64,000 bases of DNA. Origin: Massilia sp. METH4. GTDB lineage: Bacteria; Pseudomonadota; Gammaproteobacteria; Burkholderiales; Burkholderiaceae_D. Below the pieces are notes generated by a model. The model was not told where the DNA came from, made no database searches, and worked only from the letters and a program-made list of their open reading frames with translations. Made by a program: the position numbers and the translations under genes. The DNA lies in NCBI RefSeq assembly GCF_037094685.1, contig NZ_CP146614.1:1178001-1242000 (forward strand). The letters run 5' to 3'. Of this stretch, positions 57,180-64,000 are shown one piece after another. Positions within the stretch are counted from its first letter, which is position 1. The number at the start of each line of letters is the position of its first letter.

Positions 57180-57812
57180 CTAGGTCACCTGCGCGAAGAA
57201 CAGGCCAGGACGGCTCTCACTCTTCCCCAAGTATAAGTAGCCCGTAGCATCCGGCAATCCGAACACATCCGAATATTTTTCGGGGAAATCCGAGCTCCTG
57301 ATCTGCAACGCGAATTGAAGGCCGGCCAGATCCAGCCGCTCATTCTGGAGAAAGCTAGGCCCGCAGCCAATATACGATCCGCAGTCGTTGTCGACCACAG
57401 GGTCCTCGCTCAGGTCCATTCGATACGCTGGAATACTGTCGGGCTGGAATATTTCCTGACCTCGCGCGTGCATGATGACTTTGGTCGTCCCAGACTCGAT
57501 ACAGGCAAGCTCCTGCTGGTCACCATGGTATGAAATCTGGTCAAGGAAGTAATCGTCCTGGGAGTAGTAGGAAAAGACCGATATGAATATATCTGGGGGC
57601 AACTCAACACTGGCATGCTTGCCAATGAAGGCACCTGGAATGGAAGCGACCAGCAAGAGCGGGGAACCGTCCGGGGCAACCGGCCAGTCACAGATCTCGC
57701 CGATGAGTGCTCCGCCACCGATTCGGGCGTCACGGGGGTTAGTGGATGGCACAATGAAAACCAGTCTGCGGCCCTTGTTGTCCGGTGTTCTTGTCGAGGC
57801 GATCGAGCGCAT
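57180..57812 (-). CDS. DUF1963-like protein
   Basis: The 210-residue protein contains GGGALIGEICDWPVAPDGSPLLLVASIPGAF near the start and ends ATGYLYLGKSESRPGLFFAQVT, as in YwqG/DUF1963 proteins that occur as immunity candidates in toxin loci. The ATG at 57812 has a weak purine-rich site. Confidence 0.65.
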   Translation of the reverse strand: MRSIASTRTPDNKGRRLVFIVPSTNPRDARIGGGALIGEICDWPVAPDGSPLLLVASIPGAFIGKHASVELPPDIFISVFSYYSQDDYFLDQISYHGDQQELACIESGTTKVIMHARGQEIFQPDSIPAYRMDLSEDPVVDNDCGSYIGCGPSFLQNERLDLAGLQFALQIRSSDFPEKYSDVFGLPDATGYLYLGKSESRPGLFFAQVT

Positions 57813-57887
57813 CTCTTGCCTGCCTTTCCTTAGACTCTTTATCCGCGCTCGGGTACCCGACCTTCCCTGGGCTTCTTGATTGCCTTG

Positions 57888-58460
57888 CTATTCTGAGCCG
57901 CGGACGCCATTGCGCAGGAATTCCACGCCCTTGATCCCTGCACTTCTGCAGGCCTGGACGAATTGTTCTGAAACGACAATCGTCATCGGATCCTCCTTGC
58001 ACCTTACAATTGTATGGGACTTCAACCCGTCATCCACGAATTCCATTCGCGAAAACTTTATTGGACCACCCGGATCGCTTCTAAAGAGCGGCGTGTAGGC
58101 AGAATTTTTCATGTCAATACACTCTACCAGATGAGCGATATTCGCTATATGGTATCCCAGAAGCTTCTTGCCGGCCACATACACATCAGCTTCGATAAGC
58201 TGAACGTCCTTGGCAGCAACAGTTCGCATCAGTTCAGCGAACTTTAGGCTGACGAAATCCCCACCATCGGACATGAGAAAATCAAGCCGCGACAATCGTT
58301 CATCGCCGATCTGCCGATCGAGCCTGAACACGGGTGGAGTCTCCAGGCTTTCAAACCTCTTCCCTGCGTGGAACAGCAGATAATTCGGCGAACCGCCGTG
58401 ATCGTAGTTGAACCAATAGCTTTCAGGATAATCATCACTGATGGATAAGACGTAATACAT
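57888..58460 (-). CDS. Imm11/DUF1629-type immunity protein
   Basis: The 190-residue protein starts MYYVLSISDDYPESYWFNYD and ends VVSEQFVQACRSAGIKGVEFLRNG, the signature end of the DUF1629/Imm11 family. The ATG at 58460 is preceded by an in-frame GTG. No partner toxin is adjacent. Confidence 0.72.
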   Translation of the reverse strand: MYYVLSISDDYPESYWFNYDHGGSPNYLLFHAGKRFESLETPPVFRLDRQIGDERLSRLDFLMSDGGDFVSLKFAELMRTVAAKDVQLIEADVYVAGKKLLGYHIANIAHLVECIDMKNSAYTPLFRSDPGGPIKFSRMEFVDDGLKSHTIVRCKEDPMTIVVSEQFVQACRSAGIKGVEFLRNGVRGSE

Positions 58461-58548
58461 CACGGGCCTTTTACCGATTGGGTGTCACGAACTGAGGGAG
58501 ACCATGTCAACCGTCCTGAGCCTGTATCGCTCTTCAGCAAACCTTGTT

Positions 58549-59025
58549 CTACATCGTCGCGGTGCATGGCATCACATGTCGAGTCGGCCTCCCAGAGCAT
58601 GCATCAAAGTACCAGATAAGGAAGTCGTTGAAGGAGGACCAGTCTGGCGTCGCCTGTCCACTCATGAATAATCGATAGCTCCCAAGCTCGAAATCGTAGA
58701 CCGCCATATCTTCTATATTGTAGAGATACATGCCCTCGCTTTCGTCCGATGTAAGTGCCAGATATTTCTCCGGGAGCCGATAACGATCGCGAGCATACTC
58801 AGTTTGGTCCGGAACAGCAGGAATTTCCGGACCCACGATATCCAGTAACTCTGCGACAGAGCGAGGACTGATGAAGGTGCCTTGGTACTCGAGGTAGAAC
58901 TCGCCGAACTCTGTTCCGGGGTCGACCCCAAGTGTATGCAGCACGCTCAATGCTTGCTGCCGGTCATGCCGGAGTATGTCGCCTTTGTACGTTGCCAGGT
59001 ACGCTCTCACTATTGCCGGGATCAT
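58549..59025 (-). CDS. SMI1/KNR4 (SUKH)-type immunity protein
   Basis: The 158-residue protein has MIPAIVRAYLATYKGDIL, IPAVPDQTEYARDRYRLPEKYLALTSDESEGMYLYNIEDMAVYDFE and WSSFNDFLIWYFD, the SUKH fold pattern that binds and neutralises diverse nuclease toxins. The ATG at 59025 follows AAAGG. Confidence 0.78.
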   Translation of the reverse strand: MIPAIVRAYLATYKGDILRHDRQQALSVLHTLGVDPGTEFGEFYLEYQGTFISPRSVAELLDIVGPEIPAVPDQTEYARDRYRLPEKYLALTSDESEGMYLYNIEDMAVYDFELGSYRLFMSGQATPDWSSFNDFLIWYFDACSGRPTRHVMPCTATM

Positions 59026-59110
59026 GTGCAACCTTTGTATCTGCCTTTTAATTAGGGGCCGTGTAAGTAAAACGCTGCCGGTGTGCTGAACCTCCTGGCT
59101 TCAAAAGTTC

Positions 59111-59200
59111 TCAGCGGTTCGTAAAGACGCAGAGCTTGCATTCGGGTAGCCGCCGCGCCAATCGGAGGATAGATATGCGCCTGGCAGGCCACAAAATGCA
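59111..59200 (-). pseudogene. Decayed C-terminal copy of the 53390 family
   Basis: One frame reads AYLSSDWRGGYP and an adjacent frame continues CKLCVFTNR with TGA at 59113-59111, matching VYLSNGFPCGWHGRYPEGKLVVFSNH of 53390-53893 through a frameshift. The rest of 59026-59265 holds nothing else I can support. Confidence 0.45.
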
Positions 59201-59265
59201 ACCACCCTTGTTGTATATACGCTGTTCTGCAAAGCGGTCATTCATATTACGTTGCGCTGACTTTC

Positions 59266-59574
59266 TTAAAACTCAATGAACGCGTCATTATCAACATAAA
59301 AAGTGAATGCCTCTAATAACTGCTCAGGAGTTGGCTCATCGATTTGCGCCTTAGCGTTGCATATCACATCTTCTATTCCGGCTGCGTCAATCGTCACCGA
59401 CGCGCCTAGTTGATCAACAATGGCTGGAATATGATCATCTGAACCAGGATTAGAGTGTTTATCTCTCTTGGCGAAAATACCTTCCGTTTCCAATGTCCAC
59501 GGTTGATCCGGGAGGTAGAACCAGCCACTATATCGATCTTCTTGAACTAAGACATCTTTCAGTTTTACGAGCAT
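59266..59574 (-). CDS. DUF7716-like immunity protein
   Basis: The 102-residue protein starts MLVKLKDVLVQEDRYSGWFYLPDQPWTLETEGI and ends PTPEQLLEAFTFYVDNDAFIEF, typical of DUF7716. A GGAGG site lies 13 bases upstream of the ATG, so an in-frame TTG at 59586 cannot be excluded. A truncated relative lies at 54399-54644. The following 291 bp (59575-59865) are AT-rich and show no gene. Confidence 0.72.
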   Translation of the reverse strand: MLVKLKDVLVQEDRYSGWFYLPDQPWTLETEGIFAKRDKHSNPGSDDHIPAIVDQLGASVTIDAAGIEDVICNAKAQIDEPTPEQLLEAFTFYVDNDAFIEF

Positions 59575-59865
59575 ACTTACTATCAATCCTCCATAAATAA
59601 CACACCCGTTTGCAGCTCTTAAAGCCTCCTCGGCGCTTTGGATGCAGATTTTGCGTCTATGTCCACTATCAGCTGGTTCTCACCAGTTAGTAACGAAACA
59701 GATTTGGGAATTCCTCTGGACCTACGCTCCTCTAGACGGCGCCTGGAAAATCCCTACTGATTAGTTCGAATTGAGGTACTTCCGCTGGTCGCTGCCAGCA
59801 TAAAACCCCTACTTGAGCTATAACCATGCCATCACCACAATAGGCTCGTTTTTAGCTGTAAAATA

Positions 59866-60528
59866 TTAGCCTTTCCTCTCCCAAACAAGCCCTTCAGACG
59901 TGACCGATTCTAATTTTCCATCAGCTGCGTAGTGCATTTCATATTCTGTTTGAAAATCAAACGGTGCGGTTACCATTGAAGCCGACGCGACCCTATTTTT
60001 ATCGTCGTAATAATATACTGTTATCGAATAAGCAGCTCCCGCACCCACGTTAATATACACCCGATGGATATCGTTTAGGTAGTACAACCGCCCCAACCCA
60101 ACCAAAGAAGGCGGCTTCTTTGAAGAATGCTCTTTATTGCTGTAAAAATCGATGCTCTGTATCAGTCTTTCGGCATCCCGACTATCGAAGAAGGTCACCA
60201 TTAATGGTGAACTTTGTGAGCTTGACGGAACAACAGTTGCTACATGGACGTCGTTTATGAAACCAGAGCTATACACATTCTTAAGTCTCGCGTCATATAT
60301 TGAAGAATACTTCTTTTTTAACAGTCTTCCAGGATCGAGCCCATCCATTTCAGAAGAGTACGGAGGGTCGTCGAATAGGGGACCAGTGGAATATTGCCAG
60401 AGCTCCACACTCTCCAATGACCGATAATGATCCATCAGCAAATCTATGTCTTTTGCATTTTTTTGGTATTCGCTCCTCAATAACTTCAAAGAGTCCATTA
60501 GGTCTGAATTATCGAATATTCTAATCAC
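59866..60528 (-). CDS. Candidate cognate immunity protein of the RHS-AHH toxin
   Basis: The 220-residue protein is the first gene after the RHS stop (33 bp) and has the low GC of the toxin tip. GTG at 60528 follows GGAAAA; TTG at 60540 is an alternative. It reads VIRIFDNSDLMDSLKLLRSEY, then a mixed alpha/beta body ending ESVTSEGLVWERKG. I recognise no family. Position directly behind the nuclease tip is the usual place of the cognate immunity gene. Confidence 0.65.
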   Translation of the reverse strand: MIRIFDNSDLMDSLKLLRSEYQKNAKDIDLLMDHYRSLESVELWQYSTGPLFDDPPYSSEMDGLDPGRLLKKKYSSIYDARLKNVYSSGFINDVHVATVVPSSSQSSPLMVTFFDSRDAERLIQSIDFYSNKEHSSKKPPSLVGLGRLYYLNDIHRVYINVGAGAAYSITVYYYDDKNRVASASMVTAPFDFQTEYEMHYAADGKLESVTSEGLVWERKG

Positions 60529-60561
60529 AGTATTTTCCAAACTTTATGAGAGGGATCTACG

Positions 60562-63500
60562 TTATCTCGAGCAACAGCAGTCGAATGTCCTCTTCCACTC
60601 ACCACTTTCCATTCGAGCGCCAATATCTCTTAGTACGTTTTCTACATTAACGCCTCTATTTCTCGCGTTTCTGAGTATCTGGTATATCAGTTTGTCATTG
60701 AGATCACTGTGAACGTGCGCACCTGAGTGACGGTTCCCTTGTGCAATTGCTGCGGTCTTACCTGGATGGTTTCCCTTTGCCTCTTGTGACGGGTTAGTAC
60801 CCCAAAGACGTGCCCCATTTGAAGCACTATCTATATCGATTTCTTCAAGTTGCAGGATCCTACGTGCCCCCTGCACATGAAGATTTTTCTCGCAGTTTTC
60901 CTGCACGATATGGTGTGGCGTCTTTTCCGGAGGAACTGGTCTCCCCGCCCTTCTAAGATTACGTCTCAGCCTATCAGCATTCAGTCCCAACGGATCTGTC
61001 CATACGACCGGATTAGGACTATAAGTATAAGAATTCACTCCTCCGACCAAGCCAATTGGATCCTGCGTTACGAATCGACCGCAGTCCGGGTCATAAAACC
61101 TGTTTCGATTATAAAAAAGATTTGTCTCGTCATCGTGGTATTGCCCTTGGAATCGGAGCGGCTGAGAATGGGACGGCATATTACCACCACGCCAGCACAA
61201 ACTTCCCCATGAACGGTATTGTGCCGCCCAGATAACTGAACCTTGTGCATCCATTAACTCAAGCGGCGTACCCAGATGATCACACTGATAATGGAATATT
61301 CTTTCGGCAGCGAAGGTTTTGTTGTGCTCTATTCGTTGATATTGACTTTTATCTCGATACTCAGCTGCGAAGTTGTTACCACTTTCCGCCACGAATGTTT
61401 CGCCGAGTGACATTCGTGCGTGTTTCACCGGTTGCAAATTGGATAAGAAATATAACTGAGGCTTAGGGGTAACGTGACAATTGTCTGCCGACTCAACCTT
61501 TGCCATCGGTACAAAACTCTCCGGCTCATACAAATAGGTGACCGTCTTGTCCTCAACAATCTCCTGCACCATCACATCGCCATCCCACACGAACAGCGTT
61601 AGCTTGCCCGTATGCGCCTGCCCAATCGCCGGTGGCTCCTCCCCCTCCGCCCACCGCTGCTCATCGACCCGCTTGGCAATCCGCCGCCCGAATGCATCGT
61701 AGCTGTACCGCGCAACGATCCGTGAAGTGGCAAACGTCCGCACCGCCATCGTCATCCGGTTCTCAGAATCGTAAGAGAACGTGAGCACCCCTTCCTCGTT
61801 CGCGACCGTGGCAATCTTCGGCCGCTTGACCACCGTATTGCCCTGCACATCGTACTCATAGGCATAGCCCATGTACTGCCGCAGCAGGTTATGCGTCACC
61901 TTCGCGATGCGCGGGGGTCGCGTGCCAGCGGTTGGCTGCTCATCGAGCTCACGCAGCACCTGGCGCGTATCGATCGGGGCAGCAGCGGTCTCCGGATCGA
62001 GCAGGTTACCGGCCGGGTCGAATGCGAACGTCTCCGTCAACCCCGGCTGCACGGCCGACAGCAGTTGCCCCAGCGGATCGTAGGTGTAGCGGATGCTCCC
62101 GCGCACCTTGTCATCGATGTGCACCAGATTGCCGAAAAGGTCGTATTCGTAGTGCCGTTCGCGCAGGCGTTCACGGCCACGCTCGAGTGTGAAGCTGGAC
62201 AGCCGCGATTGCGGATCGTAGCTGCGCCGCTCGGTGAGGCGTTCGCTGCCGCTACCCAGCTCGCGCACGACTTCGCGGTGCAGGTGATCGCGCTCCAGGT
62301 CCACGATCGTTTTGCCATTCCACAGCGTGCCGTGCCAGTGGCCGCTGCCGTAGCGCAGGATGTCGATGCGGCGGCCGTTCGGCATGATCGTCTGGATGCG
62401 GTTGCCCAGTTCATCGTAGGCGTGCGTCATCGCGAACGCCGCAATGGGCTCGACCTCCTGGCCGGGCAGCGGTGGCGGTCCGGGGGAGTACGCCATGCGT
62501 TCGTCGATCAGTTGGCCCACGGCGTCATATAGGAAGCGGTTCTTGGCTTCGCGCGTGGACGTGGCGATCAGGCGGCCCAGCGGATCGTAGGCGTAGCGCA
62601 CGGCGCCGTCGGTGGTGCTCTTCGCCAGCAGGCGGCCCAGCGGATCGCGGGCGAAGTCGGCGCGCACGCCGGCGCTTTCCGTGGCGACCAGGTGCCCGGC
62701 GGCGCTGTAGACGTACTTCGTCACCTTGCCGTCGAAGCCCGTCTCGCTGGTCAGGCGGCCTTCGGCATCGTAGCTGAAGAAGTACGATTCGTCGTTGCCG
62801 TTGATGAGCTCCGTCACGCGCAGCGCCTTGTCGTACCGGTAGCCCAGCCGCTGTTCCTTCGCATCGATGCGCTCGACCAGCAGCCCGTGCCCGTCGTAGC
62901 GGTAGCGCATGCGCTGGCCCTTGGCGTCGGTGTGCGCCAGCAGGTTGCTGTCGGCATCGTAGTCGAAGCGCTCCGTCGTGCCGTCGGGCTGGATGATCTC
63001 CACGACGCGGCCGACGATGTCGTAGCGATAGGCGGTGACGTTGCCCATCGCGTCCACCTGCTCGGCCACGCGGTTGGCGGCGTCATAGCGGTAGCTCGAC
63101 GTAAAGCCGGAGCAGTCGGTGTACGAGGCCAGCCGGCCCGCGTCATCGTAGCCCAGGCGTTTCGTGCCGCCCTTCGCATCGGTCACCGTGACCAGGCGGC
63201 CCTTGTCGTCGTACGCATACCCCGTGCGGCGGCCCAGCGCGTCGGTGCGCTCAACCAGGCGGCCGGCGCCGTCGTAGCGGCTGTGCGTGGCGTGGCCCAG
63301 CGCGTCCGTCACCGTGACCGGCAGATTGGCGCTGTCGTAGTCGATCCGCGTGACGTGGCCCTGCGCGTCGGTGACGGTGACGAGGTTGCCGGCGGCATCG
63401 TAGGCGTAGCGGGTTTCGGCGCCGTCGGCGTCGATGTCGGCCAGCAGCATGCCGTCGCGGTCCCATGCGCGGCGGCCCAGCGAGCGCGGGCTGCCGTCGG

Positions 63501-64000
63501 AGCCGATGCGGCGCACCTTGGTCGCCAGCCAGTTGGCATCGAATGTGTATTCGAGCAAGCCGCCGTCCGGCTCGGTCACGCGCGTGGTGTCCTCGTCGAG
63601 GTAGGCGATGGCCACTTCGTTGCGGCCGTCCGCCGTCGTGGTGCGCACGGCGCGCGCCTGGTAGCTGTTGTGGATGCCGATCGGGTTGCGGGCGATCAGC
63701 GCCGCGTCGTCCAGCGCGATGCCGGCCCAGCGCTCGCGCAGGAAGGCGAGGCTTACCCAGTGCAGGCCGTGCGCGAAGCCGGAATATGTGGTGTAGCGCA
63801 CCAGCAGGTGGTGCTCGTAGCCGTAGGTACGCGACTGCCCGGCGATGGTGGTTTGTTCGACGAGGTCGCAGCGGCGCGGCAGGGCGTCGAAGGTGCCGGG
63901 TACGGCATCGGCCGGCGCCGGCGCGTCCGCCTCGTAGCGGTAGCGGGCGTGGCAGATGCGCGTGCCGTCCGGCAGTACCTGGTCGACCTGGCCGATGCGT
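60562..64000 (-). CDS. RHS-repeat polymorphic toxin with C-terminal AHH-type nuclease (5' end outside window)
   Basis: The frame is open to the right edge, so at least 1,145 residues are present and the N-terminus is missing. Many YD/RHS repeats (for example YAYDAAGNLVTVTDAQGHVTRIDYD) form the shell. The core ends with DPDCGRFVTQDPIGLVGGVNSYTYSPNP and DPLGL at about 60982, where the variable tip starts. The 139-residue tip has EKTPHHIVQ, DSASNGARLWG and GNRHSGAHVHSDLNDKLIYQIL, matching AHH nucleases of the HNH/endonuclease VII group. GC falls inside the core near 61510, so both the last core segment and the tip look recombined. Export is probably by T6SS or a similar system, which is not in the window. 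Confidence 0.9.
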   Translation of the reverse strand, partial: RIGQVDQVLPDGTRICHARYRYEADAPAPADAVPGTFDALPRRCDLVEQTTIAGQSRTYGYEHHLLVRYTTYSGFAHGLHWVSLAFLRERWAGIALDDAALIARNPIGIHNSYQARAVRTTTADGRNEVAIAYLDEDTTRVTEPDGGLLEYTFDANWLATKVRRIGSDGSPRSLGRRAWDRDGMLLADIDADGAETRYAYDAAGNLVTVTDAQGHVTRIDYDSANLPVTVTDALGHATHSRYDGAGRLVERTDALGRRTGYAYDDKGRLVTVTDAKGGTKRLGYDDAGRLASYTDCSGFTSSYRYDAANRVAEQVDAMGNVTAYRYDIVGRVVEIIQPDGTTERFDYDADSNLLAHTDAKGQRMRYRYDGHGLLVERIDAKEQRLGYRYDKALRVTELINGNDESYFFSYDAEGRLTSETGFDGKVTKYVYSAAGHLVATESAGVRADFARDPLGRLLAKSTTDGAVRYAYDPLGRLIATSTREAKNRFLYDAVGQLIDERMAYSPGPPPLPGQEVEPIAAFAMTHAYDELGNRIQTIMPNGRRIDILRYGSGHWHGTLWNGKTIVDLERDHLHREVVRELGSGSERLTERRSYDPQSRLSSFTLERGRERLRERHYEYDLFGNLVHIDDKVRGSIRYTYDPLGQLLSAVQPGLTETFAFDPAGNLLDPETAAAPIDTRQVLRELDEQPTAGTRPPRIAKVTHNLLRQYMGYAYEYDVQGNTVVKRPKIATVANEEGVLTFSYDSENRMTMAVRTFATSRIVARYSYDAFGRRIAKRVDEQRWAEGEEPPAIGQAHTGKLTLFVWDGDVMVQEIVEDKTVTYLYEPESFVPMAKVESADNCHVTPKPQLYFLSNLQPVKHARMSLGETFVAESGNNFAAEYRDKSQYQRIEHNKTFAAERIFHYQCDHLGTPLELMDAQGSVIWAAQYRSWGSLCWRGGNMPSHSQPLRFQGQYHDDETNLFYNRNRFYDPDCGRFVTQDPIGLVGGVNSYTYSPNPVVWTDPLGLNADRLRRNLRRAGRPVPPEKTPHHIVQENCEKNLHVQGARRILQLEEIDIDSASNGARLWGTNPSQEAKGNHPGKTAAIAQGNRHSGAHVHSDLNDKLIYQILRNARNRGVNVENVLRDIGARMESGEWKRTFDCCCSR

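Noticed and set aside
53000..61500. Insertion sequences driving the island
   Set aside because: No transposase-like frame or terminal inverted repeats were seen.

Overview
The window reads as a chromosomal segment of a GC-rich betaproteobacterium. Its core genes (grpE-dnaK-dnaJ with hemH, nadK-recN, a UdgX/radical-SAM pair) and short palindromic intergenic repeats fit Burkholderiales, most likely Oxalobacteraceae close to Massilia. That placement is inferred from family resemblance; no search was run.

Layout. 1-364 is the control region of a probable nitrate-assimilation operon running off the left edge: a sigma-54 promoter, two tandem hexaloop hairpins of the ANTAR type and a T-tract. Next to it lie nasS and nasT, the sensor and antiterminator expected to act on it. 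2.2-6.0 kb holds a sulfonate/taurine-type ABC transporter with a TauD dioxygenase. 6.2-8.9 kb is a two-gene DNA-repair operon (radical SAM protein and UdgX-type uracil-DNA protein) behind a near-consensus LexA box. 9.2-15.4 kb carries carbonic anhydrase, the heat-shock operon grpE-dnaK-dnaJ with a sigma-32-like promoter, and hemH.

15.6-21.7 kb is the most unusual core-region cassette: a HlyB/HlyD-type type I secretion pair, an exported protein of unknown function, a leaderless lysozyme-like protein, and, beyond a terminator, a JmjC-type oxygenase. 21.8-24.5 kb is nadK-recN behind a second LexA box. 24.6-34.2 kb holds mixed housekeeping and envelope genes (DUF3667, sorbosone-dehydrogenase-like protein, lipoprotein, gloA, TolC-type protein, rhodanese, methyltransferase, TetR, DUF445, YkgJ-like). 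34.2-40.7 kb is a four-gene glucuronide/glucarate operon (GH2, GH3, gudD, lacI) with a LacI-type operator. 41.3-52.8 kb has uppP, recQ, araC, an EamA exporter, trmB, an orphan histidine kinase, small conserved proteins, DUF2971 and a TonB receptor.

From tRNA-Gly at 52.9 kb to about 61.5 kb base composition falls sharply. This is a polymorphic-toxin locus: an RHS protein entering from the right edge carries an AHH-type nuclease tip, followed by one unrelated candidate cognate immunity gene and a long run of orphan immunity-like genes (DUF7716-like, SUKH, Imm11/DUF1629, DUF1963-like, Imm10 and others). Several are duplicated, frameshifted or truncated, which points to repeated replacement of toxin-immunity modules.
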